Source: Bacillota bacterium (GTDB taxonomy: Bacteria; Bacillota; UBA4882; UBA8346). From it: a DNA stretch of 64,000 nt. Under the pieces are notes generated by a model. It was not told the origin of the DNA and did not search any database. It was given only the letters and a program-made list of their open reading frames with translations. Position 1 is the first letter of the stretch, and each line of letters begins with the position of its first letter. A program made the translations under genes and the position numbers. Below are positions 25,640-34,831 of the stretch, one piece after another. Location of the stretch: contig JAEYPR010000010.1 of NCBI GenBank assembly GCA_023410535.1, positions 310,001 through 374,000 on the forward strand, given 5' to 3'.

Positions 25640-25889
25640 TAGACCTTACATACAATTGGAATTGGTTTGATCGGATTTACACAGTTGCCATTTCTGGATT
25701 CAGCTTCATCATTTACAGCATAATCCGGCTGAATCGGTTAACGCTAATCCGGTACGGGGAGCTTACGCGCAACTTTCAGCCCATGTAAAGAAATCATGAA
25801 ACTTTAACCATCTTATTGGCAGGGTTTTTAGGGAGTATCCCGAATATTTGGCTGAAATAATATTATGTTTCAACGAAGGGACTGATCGT

Positions 25890-27122
25890 ATGGCATTAGT
25901 GAATGAAAATTATCTGCAATTACCCGGCAACTATCTCTTCTCGGAGATCGCCAAACGAATTAGTAAGTATAAAACTGAACATCCGGAAGCCGATATCATC
26001 CGGATGGGGATCGGCGACGTGACCCGCCCCTTGGTTCCGGAGGTTGTCGCCGGGTTGCAACGCGGCGTGGCTGAAATGGCCGACGCCAAAACCTTCCGGG
26101 GTTATGGTCCTGAACAAGGGTATGAATTCTTAAGCGAGCAGATCGTTGAACACGATTACCGTCCCTACGGCGTTGAATTGGCAAGCGATGAAATTTTCAT
26201 CAGCGACGGCGCCAAATGCGATTGCGGCAATATTCAGGAGATCTTTGGGCTCGACAATATTGTGGCGGTGACCGATCCGGTCTATCCGGTCTATGTGGAC
26301 AGCAACGTTATGGCGGGACGCGCCGGCAGGTTGGGCGGCGACGGCCGTTACGAAAAGATCGTCTACCTCCCCTGCACCGAAGCCAACGGACTCAAACCGG
26401 AACTGCCCAAAGCAAAGGTCGATCTGATTTACCTCTGCTTCCCCAACAATCCGACCGGGATGACCCTGACGAAGGAAGAATTAAAACCCTGGGTCGATTA
26501 TGCCCGGGCCAATCAGGCGATCATTCTTTATGATTCCGCTTATGAAGCCTATATTCAGGAACCCGGCATTCCCCACAGCATTTATGAGATTGAAGGCGCT
26601 AAGGACGTGGCGATTGAGTTCCGCAGCTATTCGAAGACCGCCGGCTTCACCGGTACCCGTTGCGCCTATACGGTCGTTCCGAAATCGGTGGTCGCTTACG
26701 ACGCCGCCGGAACCGCCCATCCGTTAAACCGTTTCTGGCTGCGTCGCCAGACGACCAAATTTAACGGCGTCTCCTATCCGATTCAAGCCGGCGCCGCCGC
26801 CGTCTATACCGAGGCGGGACAACGTCAGATCAAAGAGGTTATCCAATATTATATGACCAACGCCGGGATTGTCCGCAACGCGTTGCAAGGAGCCGGCTTC
26901 ACTATCTACGGCGGGATCAACGCTCCGTATATCTGGTTAAAAACCCCGGCTAACCTCACTTCCTGGGAGTTCTTTGATAAACTCCTCCACGAAGTCCAAG
27001 TGGTCGGCACTCCCGGTTCCGGTTTCGGCCCCAGCGGCGAAGGATTCTTCCGTCTTACCGCCTTCGGCAGCCGCGAAAACACCGAACGGGCGATGGAACG
27101 GATTCAAAAACTCAATTTCTAA
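25890..27122 (+). CDS. dapL: LL-diaminopimelate aminotransferase
   Basis: 410 residues, the normal DapL length, from ATG 25890 with GAAGGGA eight bases upstream. Class I/II PLP aminotransferase with DapL-type features: MGIGDVTRPLVPEVV, FRGYGPEQGYEFLSE, FISDGAKCDCGNIQE, FPNNPTGMTL, and the PLP lysine in RSYSKTAGFTGTR. It converts tetrahydrodipicolinate directly to LL-diaminopimelate for lysine and peptidoglycan synthesis. That bypasses the succinylase/acetylase routes and is seen in some Clostridia, Chlamydiae and plants. Monocistronic, with a terminator. Confidence 0.96.
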   Translation: MALVNENYLQLPGNYLFSEIAKRISKYKTEHPEADIIRMGIGDVTRPLVPEVVAGLQRGVAEMADAKTFRGYGPEQGYEFLSEQIVEHDYRPYGVELASDEIFISDGAKCDCGNIQEIFGLDNIVAVTDPVYPVYVDSNVMAGRAGRLGGDGRYEKIVYLPCTEANGLKPELPKAKVDLIYLCFPNNPTGMTLTKEELKPWVDYARANQAIILYDSAYEAYIQEPGIPHSIYEIEGAKDVAIEFRSYSKTAGFTGTRCAYTVVPKSVVAYDAAGTAHPLNRFWLRRQTTKFNGVSYPIQAGAAAVYTEAGQRQIKEVIQYYMTNAGIVRNALQGAGFTIYGGINAPYIWLKTPANLTSWEFFDKLLHEVQVVGTPGSGFGPSGEGFFRLTAFGSRENTERAMERIQKLNF

Positions 27123-27129
27123 AACTATG

Positions 27130-27164
27130 AAAGGCCGTCCGGTAAAACTCCGAACGGCCTTTTT
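27130..27164 (+). terminator. Intrinsic terminator of dapL
   Basis: AAAGGCCGT, loop, ACGGCCTTTTTC. Confidence 0.87.
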
Positions 27165-27202
27165 CAATGACGAGCTTCATTATGCCCTCAAGTATTTTCA
27201 AC

Positions 27203-27568
27203 TTATCCACAACCCAAACCATTTACTCTGTCTAACATTGCTATTTATCCACAGAAATAGATGACTTATTCACATATCCAGCTTGCCGAACGACTCAGCA
27301 AGCTTACTTATCCACAAATCCAGCTTGCCGAACGACTCAGCAAGCTTGCTTATCCACATATCCAGCTTGCTGAACGACTCAGCAAGCTTACTTATCCACA
27401 TATCCAGCTTGCCGAACGACTCAGCAAGCTTACTTATCCACATATCCAGCTTGCCGAACGACTCAGCAAGCTTACTTATCCACATATCCAGCTTGCCGAA
27501 CGACTCAGCAAGCTCACTTATTCACATATCCAGCTTGCCGAACGACCCAGCAAGCTTACTTACCCACA
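27203..27568 (+). repeat. 42-bp tandem repeat array carrying ten DnaA boxes
   Basis: Ten same-direction DnaA-box sequences start at 27203, 27245, 27266, 27308, 27350, 27392, 27434, 27476, 27518 and 27560. Seven are TTATCCACA, two are TTATTCACA and the last is TTACCCACA. From 27266 they recur every 42 bp; the two leading boxes are 42 and 21 bp away, so all are in helical phase. Each 42-bp unit also carries an AGCTTGC / GCAAGCT inverted repeat. Long reading frames on both strands result from the period being a multiple of three. They encode 14-residue repeats and are unlikely to be genes. Confidence 0.85.
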
Positions 27569-27636
27569 AAACAGGCACATTCCATCCTAAAACGGGATCA
27601 TCCAGCGGCTCCAAACAGGGGGGTGGCATTCGAGGT

Positions 27637-27909
27637 TTATTCCTGTTTGAATTTGCCCTCTACGATGAAAACCTTTTTGTCGGTTGTGACAGTAATTCGC
27701 TCGCCGGTTTTAAGGTTGGTGATGACATAACCTTTTTTCAATTGACCGGAATAATTGGAATTGCCACGCACGTCCATTTCAGTTCGGGTATAGGGGTCCG
27801 GTTTAATTTCTACCCGGTAGGTTGCCGAGTCTTTGTTGATCAGATCGGTGGCCAGGGCTTGCACGGAAAAGACCAACAAAAAACACATAGCTAAGATAAA
27901 CTTTTTCAT
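27637..27909 (-). CDS. Small secreted hypothetical protein
   Basis: 90 residues with a signal peptide (MKKFILAMCFLLVFSVQALA), then a short beta-rich mature part (TYRVEIKPDPYTRTEMDVRGNSNYSGQLKKGYVITNLKTGERITVTTDKKVFIVEGKFKQE). AAAGGGAG lies seven bases before the ATG. No family recognised. The Cys in the signal peptide lies within the hydrophobic core rather than in a lipobox. It is a single gene between the DnaA-box array and topB. Confidence 0.6.
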   Translation of the reverse strand: MKKFILAMCFLLVFSVQALATDLINKDSATYRVEIKPDPYTRTEMDVRGNSNYSGQLKKGYVITNLKTGERITVTTDKKVFIVEGKFKQE

Positions 27910-28075
27910 AATCAGTCTCCCTTTATATTTTGTAATTAATCATGCTTCGAATTTTACGCTTAAATTCGGGAAACGCTGGCGTTCTCCTTCCCCCAACCGA
28001 ACCCTATCCCATTTTTTAGCCGCTCGCTCCCGAACGATCGGTCTCACTTTTTAATAATATAGGCCGAGAGGAACC

Positions 28076-28145
28076 TTGTCGAATTGGTGGTCTACTTAAA
28101 ATTTCATTCGCGTCGTCAAAAGGGGTGCAACCACCAATTCGGCAA
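28076..28145. repeat. Inverted repeat downstream of topB
   Basis: Sixteen-base arms, TTGTCGAATTGGTGGT (28076-28091) and ACCACCAATTCGGCAA (28130-28145), with one mismatch and a 38-base loop. No T-run, so not a classic terminator. The rest of the 27910-28181 gap shows nothing else. Confidence 0.6.
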
Positions 28146-28181
28146 AGCCCTAATTAACCTCTTCCATTTCCATATCCAATC

Positions 28182-30359
28182 TTACTTCCTCAACTTCGCC
28201 AGCGCCTCCGCCAACGCATTATTAATTGGCTCCGCCTCACGCCCCTGCTGCTGAAGATACTGGGTGACCTCCCGCTTATTGGCCTTGCCTTTCTCCTCTT
28301 CCCGGCGTTTAGTGAACGCCGAAAGCTTCTCCCGGTAACCGCAACCGCAAGTGAAGATCTTATTTTCACCTTCGCCCCGCAACTCCAGCTTCTTATGGCA
28401 CTCGGGGCAGCGGGCGTTTGATGTTTGCGACACATTCTGCCGGTAACCGCATTCGCGATCCTGGCAGACCAGCATCTCGCCGCGTTTCCCTTTGACTTGC
28501 AGCAGGAACCGGCCGCAGTTGGGACATTTGGTCCGGGTGAGGTTGTCGTGCCGGTAGGACTGGCCGCTGCCCACCACCGCCGTGACCAACTTGACGGTAT
28601 AGTCGCGAATCCCGCGAATAAACTCGGTCCGGTTCGCCTTGCCTTTGCTGATCTCCTGCAATTGCTGCTCCCACTTGGCGGTCAATTCGGCCGATTTCAG
28701 CTCGGACGGAACCAAGCCGATCAGTTGAATTCCTTTGGAGGTTGGGACGATCTCCTTGCCGCGCCGTTCCATATAGAACGAGTTGAATAATTTCTCGATA
28801 ATCTCCGCCCGCGTCGCCGGAGTCCCCAAACCGCTGGTGGCCTCCAACACTTCACGCAGGCGCCGGTCGTCGATGGTCTTCCCGGGATGCTCCATCGCCG
28901 AAAGCAGCGTGGCTTCGGTATAACGCGCCGGCGGTTTGGTCTGCGCCGCAACGGACTTCACTTCTTGCACCGGCACCGGGTCATTCAGCCGGAGCGCCGG
29001 CAAGGCTTGTTGGGTTGTGTTCTCATCGGCGTCTTCGTCAGGGAGTTCCTGCCCGTCGTAAACGCTCCGCCAGCCTTTTTTCAGAATCACCTTGCCTTTG
29101 GCCCCGAAAAATTCTCCTTGAACCTTGGCTTTCACCACAGTCTGTTCGTATTCGAAGGCCGGCGCCAAAACGGCCAGAAAACGTTTGACGATCAGATCGT
29201 AGATTTTTAACTCTTCCGGACCTAACTTACTTAAGTAAACCGGCTCCTCAGTCGGGATGATCGCGTGGTGATCGCTGACTTTACTGCTATCCACCAGTCG
29301 TTTGGTGACATTCAATTTGGTTTTCAAGAGCTGGCGGGCCGGTTCCGCATATGAACCCACGGCAATCGCCCGCAACCGCTCCGGCAGGGTCGGCACAATA
29401 TCTTCACTGAGATAGCGGGAGTCGGTCCGCGGATACGTCACTAATTTATGATGTTCGTAAAGTTGTTGCATAATGCTTGAAGTTTGCTTGGCCGAGAACC
29501 CAAAGCGCCGGTTGGCGTCCCGTTGCAATTCGGTCAGATCATAGGCCAACGGCGGCAATTCCTTTTTCGCCTCTCGCTTCAGGTCGACAATGACGCCGTT
29601 CTGACCGCGCACCTTGGCGACGATCGCTTCCGCTTGGCTCTGGTCAAACAGACGGTTGCCGCCGGTTTCATCCTGCCATTGCAAGGTGAAGCCGTTGCTC
29701 TGCACCGTCACGGTCCAATACGGACGCGGCACAAACCGTTTGATCTCGTTTTCCCGTTCCACCACCAGCGCCAGGGTTGGCGTTTGGACCCGCCCGGCCG
29801 AAAGCTGCGCATTGAATTTACAGGTCAAGGCCCGGGTCACATTCAAACCGACCAGCCAGTCGGCTTCGGCGCGCGACTCGGCCGCCGCGTAAAGCCGCTC
29901 ATAATCCCGGCCGGGTTTTAAGTTATTAAACCCTTCCTTAATCGCCCGCTCGGTCTGGGAGGAGATCCAGAGCCGTTTCAGCGGTTTCTTAAAACCGGCT
30001 TTGGCAATAATCCACCGGGCCACCAGTTCCCCCTCCCGCCCGGCGTCGGTGGCGATGATTAATTCGTCCACATCCGGTTGGCGCAAGAGGTCCTTGACCG
30101 CCTTATACTGCCGGGCGGATTCGCCGATCACCACCAGCTCCATCCGGTTGGGCAGCATCGGCAGATCTTCGATGTTCCAGGTCTTATATTTATCGTCATA
30201 GGCTTCCGGGTCGGCCAAGGTAACCAGATGCCCCAACGCCCAGGTGACGATGTGACGCGGCCCGATCAGACAGCCGTTGCCCTTTTGGTTGCAATTTAAA
30301 ATCTTAGCGATCTCCCGGCCGACAGAGGGTTTTTCGGCGAGAACGAGTGATTTTCCCAT
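28182..30359 (-). CDS. topB: DNA topoisomerase III
   Basis: 725 residues. Toprim domain first (KSLVLAEKPSVGREIAKIL, then ATDAGREGELVARWI), followed by the type IA core with LSAGRVQTPTLALVVERE and the catalytic tyrosine in LVTYPRTDSRYLSED. Then GLGTPATRAEIIEKLF and two C-terminal zinc-type Cys clusters (TKCPNCGRFLLQ with CQDRECGYRQ, and ARCPECHKK with FTCGCGYRE). It relaxes and decatenates DNA through a single-strand passage reaction. It resembles the Bacillota TopB type, with a basic Q-rich tail. Confidence 0.96.
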   Translation of the reverse strand: MGKSLVLAEKPSVGREIAKILNCNQKGNGCLIGPRHIVTWALGHLVTLADPEAYDDKYKTWNIEDLPMLPNRMELVVIGESARQYKAVKDLLRQPDVDELIIATDAGREGELVARWIIAKAGFKKPLKRLWISSQTERAIKEGFNNLKPGRDYERLYAAAESRAEADWLVGLNVTRALTCKFNAQLSAGRVQTPTLALVVERENEIKRFVPRPYWTVTVQSNGFTLQWQDETGGNRLFDQSQAEAIVAKVRGQNGVIVDLKREAKKELPPLAYDLTELQRDANRRFGFSAKQTSSIMQQLYEHHKLVTYPRTDSRYLSEDIVPTLPERLRAIAVGSYAEPARQLLKTKLNVTKRLVDSSKVSDHHAIIPTEEPVYLSKLGPEELKIYDLIVKRFLAVLAPAFEYEQTVVKAKVQGEFFGAKGKVILKKGWRSVYDGQELPDEDADENTTQQALPALRLNDPVPVQEVKSVAAQTKPPARYTEATLLSAMEHPGKTIDDRRLREVLEATSGLGTPATRAEIIEKLFNSFYMERRGKEIVPTSKGIQLIGLVPSELKSAELTAKWEQQLQEISKGKANRTEFIRGIRDYTVKLVTAVVGSGQSYRHDNLTRTKCPNCGRFLLQVKGKRGEMLVCQDRECGYRQNVSQTSNARCPECHKKLELRGEGENKIFTCGCGYREKLSAFTKRREEEKGKANKREVTQYLQQQGREAEPINNALAEALAKLRK

Positions 30360-30504
30360 GTTGATTCAATTCCCTTCACCGTATTAACTCATCTATGTAA
30401 GTATCTCCTGAAGGCATTCATTCGTCAACTAAAAAACCAATTTTCGCAGCGGGGTGGGCAAAATACGATTAAAAGCTGGCATGCCGGACTAAAATATCAT
30501 GCGT

Positions 30505-30658
30505 CTCTGTCCGCCCAGACCTGAAGGTCAGGGCTAAGTCAAAAAGCAGTCTCAAGCCCTTCCGGGCTGGGTTGTGCTTTGAAGTCTGGCCGAGCCCCGG
30601 AGGGGCTTTTGAATGGTTTAATATACCTAGCCCTGTCGTTTACGGCTGGGCGGAGATT
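30505..30658. repeat. REP-like element of nested palindromes
   Basis: Outer arms TCCGCCCAG (30510-30518) and CTGGGCGGA (30646-30654) and inner arms AGGGCTA (30530-30536) and TAGCCCT (30628-30634) enclose two more GC-rich hairpins, AAGCCCTTCCGGGCTGGG near 30554 and GAGCCCCGGAGGGGCTTTT near 30592. The composition is unlike the AT-rich flanks. It resembles REPIN/MITE-type non-coding repeats; no transposase is nearby. The rest of the 30360-30769 gap has no gene. Confidence 0.6.
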
Positions 30659-30769
30659 GACACTACTTGCATTCTCCCCAATTTCTGCTGCTTGCTTGCA
30701 ATCCGTCATGATATACTATAAATAATCACTTTCAAACTCAACCATAATATTCTGCGCTTGAGGTATTCG

Positions 30770-31573
30770 ATGATTCATTTACGCTCAATCAGTTTAAACC
30801 ACAAAGATATTGCGACCGACGCTTTTCCATTCAATGTACCGTTAATCAAAAATTTCGAAAAAATCGAACTCAATTCGGCGGTTACCTTTCTGGTCGGTGA
30901 AAATGGGACCGGCAAATCGACCTTGCTGGAGGGGATCGCGGCGGCGGCGGATTCGGTGGTGGTCGGGGCGGAAAGCATCAAAACCGATAAAACGCTGGAA
31001 CACGCTAGGTTATTAGCCAAACAGCTTACACTCGCTTGGACGCAGCAGACAAAGCGGGGCTTTTTTTTGCGATCCGAGGATTTCTTTAATTACTCCCGGA
31101 AAATGGCGGAGCTGCGGCAAGAAATGATCGTTGAATTACAACGGGTGGAGGAGGAGTACCGCGATCGCTCGATATTTGCTCAAAATCAAACCCGATCCGC
31201 ATTTAAAAACTCGCTTCACGGTATTGAAAGTCGTTATGGTGAAAATCTGGACGGCCACTCGCATGGGGAAAGTTTCCTCACCTTGTTTCAGTCGCGTTTT
31301 GTGCCCAAAGGATTGTATCTCCTCGATGAACCGGAAGCTCCCCTCTCGCCGCTGCGCCAATTTTCGTTAATGATGCTCATCAAAGAGATGGTTGAAAAAG
31401 AGGCGCAATTTATCATCGCGACCCACTCCCCAATTCTAATGGCCTTTCCCGGCGCGGCAATCTACAGTTGTGACGGAGACCGCATCCATAAGGTTACCTA
31501 TGACGAACTGGAACATGTCAACTTTACCAGGGAATTTTTAAACAACCCGGATAACTATTTGCGACGGCTCTAA
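30770..31573 (+). CDS. AAA family ATPase (ABC-like, stand-alone)
   Basis: 267 residues from ATG 30770 (GAGGT five bases upstream). Walker A VGENGTGKSTLLEG near residue 45, a variable middle with a helical insertion (RKMAELRQEMIVELQRVEEEYRD), a short signature-like SHGESF, Walker B GLYLLDEPEAPLSP and an H-loop IIATHSPIL. Proteins of this form are stand-alone, RecF/OLD-related ATPases of uncertain role. It has no partner gene; the unit stands alone between the REP-like element and the island that follows. Confidence 0.85.
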   Translation: MIHLRSISLNHKDIATDAFPFNVPLIKNFEKIELNSAVTFLVGENGTGKSTLLEGIAAAADSVVVGAESIKTDKTLEHARLLAKQLTLAWTQQTKRGFFLRSEDFFNYSRKMAELRQEMIVELQRVEEEYRDRSIFAQNQTRSAFKNSLHGIESRYGENLDGHSHGESFLTLFQSRFVPKGLYLLDEPEAPLSPLRQFSLMMLIKEMVEKEAQFIIATHSPILMAFPGAAIYSCDGDRIHKVTYDELEHVNFTREFLNNPDNYLRRL

Positions 31574-31710
31574 ACGGTGAGACGAAAGGCTAATGCGAAC
31601 GCCCGTAAAATAAAATGAGCGGACGCTTTAGAAGTGCCGCTAAATTCTGATACATTATTGAAATCTCATAACTTGTTTTGATTTAGTCCACCTTTCATCG
31701 CCCTCAATAA

Positions 31711-32559
31711 TTAGTCGAGTTTGGGATCCTCCGGCAACGGATACCCACCGTGTCTTCGGATATGAACCCAATCGCGATACTCCTTGGCACGGGGATCTTT
31801 CGCCAATACGGCGGCTTCGTCGAAGTATTTATTCAGGTTGGTACTGCCGAAAAGTTTCCGGTCCTCTCCCACCGGACAGACTTTGATGCAAAATCCGCAC
31901 GGATTGCGATAGGCTGTCCGGAAACGTTTCGAATTGGCCATACAGGCGAATTTGTCCATTTCGGCATAGGGAATATCTTTTCCGCCATGAAAAGCGCGTC
32001 CCGGACAAATCTTTTGGCAGAGCAGGCACTTCGTGCAGAGGTCGGTGGTGATCATCGGATCGCCCTCCAGCTCCAGCGCAGTGAAGACGGAAACCAAGCG
32101 TTGCCGGGGGCCGTACGCTTTGGTCAAGAGCGTGTGATTCCAGCCCACTTTGCCTAAGCCCGCATAATAGGCGGCCCAAACATGGGAAAACAACGCCACC
32201 GGTTTATCCGCCAACGCCCCGGCATCGCCGTAACCGTCCCGCGGTAAACTGATCGCCGCATGGCCGTTCCGGTTTAAAAACGCCGCCAACCGGTAAGCGG
32301 TAATGTCCAACAGTTGATTGGTGGTAATATATTGTTCCCGGCCCAACTCCGACGGGGCGGTTTCGACAATCGGCAACCAGACCGGCACCGCCAATGAAAT
32401 CACCGTATTGGTCAGCGGCCAGACATTACGGGGATGATAATCCTCCGGCACCTCGCCATATTCTTGCCAACGACCGGCCGGCGCAAAACCCACTAGCTCC
32501 GCTCCGAGTTCCTTGGCCTTCTCAATAATTGCCGTTTTCGTTACGTTTGTTTGCGACAA
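31711..32559 (-). CDS. QueG-like protein with two 4Fe-4S clusters
   Basis: 282 residues. The N-terminal two-thirds resemble the epoxyqueuosine-reductase fold (AKELGAELVGFAPAGRW, YYAGLGKVGWNHTLLTKAYGPRQRL). A bacterial ferredoxin-type domain follows, with CTKCLLCQKICPG and a second cluster NPCGFCIKVCPVG. The family includes cobalamin-binding reductases related to QueG. It is the last gene of the corrinoid module (25 bp after the methyltransferase gene). I infer that it donates electrons to, or reductively handles, a corrinoid or methylated cofactor rather than modifying tRNA. No terminator was seen in the 140 bp to the convergent ATPase gene. Confidence 0.8.
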   Translation of the reverse strand: MSQTNVTKTAIIEKAKELGAELVGFAPAGRWQEYGEVPEDYHPRNVWPLTNTVISLAVPVWLPIVETAPSELGREQYITTNQLLDITAYRLAAFLNRNGHAAISLPRDGYGDAGALADKPVALFSHVWAAYYAGLGKVGWNHTLLTKAYGPRQRLVSVFTALELEGDPMITTDLCTKCLLCQKICPGRAFHGGKDIPYAEMDKFACMANSKRFRTAYRNPCGFCIKVCPVGEDRKLFGSTNLNKYFDEAAVLAKDPRAKEYRDWVHIRRHGGYPLPEDPKLD

Positions 32560-32583
32560 GACCGTTCCTCCTGACTCTGGCGG

Positions 32584-33627
32584 CTATTTTACGTAATTGC
32601 CGTACTTACGCGCCGCAATGACCATGGCGCAGACATTCTCCAACGGAATATTGAGCGACAGGCCGCACCCCGGCGCAATAATCGCCCCGGTCTTAAACGG
32701 CAATTTCTCAATGATCGTTTTGACGTGTTGCTCCACTTCGGCCGGCGTCCCCAAAAATAAGACTTTGGAAGGGTCCACGGTTCCGCAGACGGCGATTCGC
32801 CGCACGAAGATTTTTTGAGCCACATCCAAATCGACCAACTCGCTGAAGTCCAACACATTGGCTCCGGTCCGGCTCAGCAAGTCGATGATCGGATACTCGC
32901 CGCCGCAGGGATGATAGATGGCGTAAGCGCCTGCTTTCTTAAAACCTTGAAAGGTTTCGGTCAGATACGGCAAAGCCATTTTTTCATAGGTTTTTGGCGA
33001 TATGCAAGCCGGCGACGAAGTCGCGTCCCCAATCTCCAAAATCTCCGCCCCCGCCTCGACCAGTAATTCGCCGTATTGAATCAACGTATCGGTGATTTTC
33101 CGGCATAGCTGATGGACGAGCTCCGGATCCCGGCCAAGTAAGAGCATCAACTGATCGGTCCCCAATAAACGCCCGGCAATGTTAAAAACGCCGTGAAAAC
33201 CGCTGCTGATGGCGACTTCCTGGCCAACTTTCGCTTTAACGATGCGAATCGCGCGCAACAATTCTACCATATACGGATCCTGCAGCGGATCGGGAATTTC
33301 AAGACGGTCGACATCTTCATGACTGACGATGCTGGGTTGTTTAAACATCGGATAATCGTTGTCCGGCCAGATCGTATCCGCCCCCAGCGCCTCGAAGGGT
33401 ACCACATTTCCGCCGCCGAGATGGATAATATCGTCCTGAAGCGTTTCCCAGGTCTTTAAGCCGGCTGCGGCGATCGCTTCCCCATCCAGATAAAACGACT
33501 GATTAATCTTGCGCCCGTTGACGCGGGCGATTGCACCCCGGATCTTCGAAAAGACCGGTATCGTATCCACTTCCCTCCAGCGAATAGCAGCCAACACCCG
33601 CTCGCGGGAATTCATTTCATGAGCCAT
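32584..33627 (-). CDS. UroD/MtaA-like corrinoid-dependent methyltransferase
   Basis: 347 residues of the uroporphyrinogen-decarboxylase superfamily. The MtaA/CmuA-type zinc motif is visible: His and Cys in AIYHPCGG and a distal Cys in IIAPGCGLSL. In methanol:CoM methyltransferase this H-x-C...C set binds zinc and activates the thiol acceptor. The context (corrinoid protein, corrinoid activator, second paralogue) makes heme synthesis very unlikely. It probably moves methyl groups between a corrinoid protein and a thiol or small-molecule partner. AGGAGGAAT lies upstream of the start. Confidence 0.87.
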   Translation of the reverse strand: MAHEMNSRERVLAAIRWREVDTIPVFSKIRGAIARVNGRKINQSFYLDGEAIAAAGLKTWETLQDDIIHLGGGNVVPFEALGADTIWPDNDYPMFKQPSIVSHEDVDRLEIPDPLQDPYMVELLRAIRIVKAKVGQEVAISSGFHGVFNIAGRLLGTDQLMLLLGRDPELVHQLCRKITDTLIQYGELLVEAGAEILEIGDATSSPACISPKTYEKMALPYLTETFQGFKKAGAYAIYHPCGGEYPIIDLLSRTGANVLDFSELVDLDVAQKIFVRRIAVCGTVDPSKVLFLGTPAEVEQHVKTIIEKLPFKTGAIIAPGCGLSLNIPLENVCAMVIAARKYGNYVK

Positions 33628-33729
33628 GGTTCGTTATTCCTCCTGATAATAATGTGAAAAATTGTCTAGCTACGAATAAGTAGCTCATCAGTGATTGATT
33701 GTGTTTTTCCAACCCTGACAGGACTTTCG

Positions 33730-33751
33730 TTTCTCCCGGAGGCGGGAGAAA
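33730..33751. other. Intercistronic hairpin between the two methyltransferase genes
   Basis: TTTCTCCCG and CGGGAGAAA around a four-base loop, no T-run. Possibly an mRNA stability or processing element in the 166-bp gap. Confidence 0.45.
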
Positions 33752-33793
33752 GCAAGAATGAGGGCGTGGGCATCGAAGCTATTCATAGATACT

Positions 33794-34831
33794 CTAGTTC
33801 ACTTCGGATACCGTTTCGGTTAAAGCCCGGATATTCGCCAGCGGGGTGCTGGTGCTCAAGCCGCAAGCGGGCGCAATGATATCAATTCCGTCGGTCACCA
33901 ATTGCGCGGTTCGTTGTTGAATTTTGTCGATCGGCCCGCTTTCCAGCATAAAAGTGCTGACATTGCCCATGGTTTTCAACGTCGGAAACTCTTCTTTCAG
34001 CCGCCTCAGGCTCATCACGGCATCAACGCTGATCACATCGGCTCCAATCGCCAATAACGAGGCTTTAACCGGATTGAGATCGCCGCAGATATGCACAATT
34101 ACCGGCAGACCGATTTCATGAACCGCCGTAATCGCTTTTTGTAAATAGGGGACCGCATACTCCTTAAACATCGCCGGCCCCAAAATCTCACCCGTGGCGG
34201 TGGGATCGGCGAACGATATGGCTGTGGCGCCGTTCCGCGCCAAGGTTGCGGCAAAATCAATCAGCAGTCCGGTAACATAGTCCAGAACTCGATGGGCCGC
34301 GGCGGGATTTTTTCGCAAATCTTTCAAAAATAGCATCGGATCGACAATCGAAGCCGCCAGACTAACCGGTCCGGTCAAACTTCCCAACACCGGAATGTCG
34401 GGATACTGCGCGGCCAAAATTCGCGATGCCTCCGCCACCACCGCCATCCGCCCTCCCACTAGCGCGGCGGCGTGCTCCGGTACGGCCACACTAGCGGTAT
34501 TCGGATATTTTTCCTGCGCGATTTTTGGTTCGCAGGAAAGCGACCCATAATCGATCCGGCTACCCAGGATCTCCGCCTCCACCGTCATACAAAAAGGAAT
34601 CCCGAAATTCTCAAACCCGGTGTCGGCCTGGACCGCCTTGGCCAACTTCGCCATTAACACCGGATCGGCATGGGCTTCCGGAAGCGTAACCCCGCTTTGC
34701 TGAATCACCTCGACAATGGCGGCGTTCATCATCCCGCCCGGACAAATCACCGGCGGGCGGTCGGGCTTTTGATCTTCCATCACCGTCAACAGTCTTTCTC
34801 TAGCAGTTAAACTACTCATCCCGTCTCTCAC
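33794..34831 (-). CDS. UroD/MtaA-like corrinoid-dependent methyltransferase
   Basis: 345 residues, paralogous to the next gene downstream but closer to MtaA/CmuA proteins: ARERLLTVMEDQKPDRPPV, VLGSLTGPVSLAASIVDP, ISFADPTATGEILGP. Zinc ligands are His and Cys in VIVHICGDLNPV and the distal Cys in IIAPACGLST. The GTG start at 34831 overlaps the stop of the activator gene (GTGA), which suggests translational coupling; an ATG four codons in is the alternative. Likely transfers the methyl group of a methyl-corrinoid protein to, or from, a thiolate. Confidence 0.88.
   Translation of the reverse strand: MRDGMSSLTARERLLTVMEDQKPDRPPVICPGGMMNAAIVEVIQQSGVTLPEAHADPVLMAKLAKAVQADTGFENFGIPFCMTVEAEILGSRIDYGSLSCEPKIAQEKYPNTASVAVPEHAAALVGGRMAVVAEASRILAAQYPDIPVLGSLTGPVSLAASIVDPMLFLKDLRKNPAAAHRVLDYVTGLLIDFAATLARNGATAISFADPTATGEILGPAMFKEYAVPYLQKAITAVHEIGLPVIVHICGDLNPVKASLLAIGADVISVDAVMSLRRLKEEFPTLKTMGNVSTFMLESGPIDKIQQRTAQLVTDGIDIIAPACGLSTSTPLANIRALTETVSEVN

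Noticed and set aside
27203..27568. A CRISPR array
   Set aside because: The units are directly adjacent with no unique spacers of constant length between repeats, and no cas genes are present.
27203..27568. The chromosomal origin oriC
   Set aside because: No dnaA, dnaN, rpmH or parAB genes and no obvious AT-rich unwinding region beside the boxes. It remains a titration or secondary-site candidate only.
27261..27590. Long open frames on both strands encoding 14-residue repeats (HIQLAERLSKLTYP...)
   Set aside because: The frames stay open only because the 42-bp repeat unit is a multiple of three. Ribosome-binding sites are lacking and the unit's conserved part is the DnaA box.
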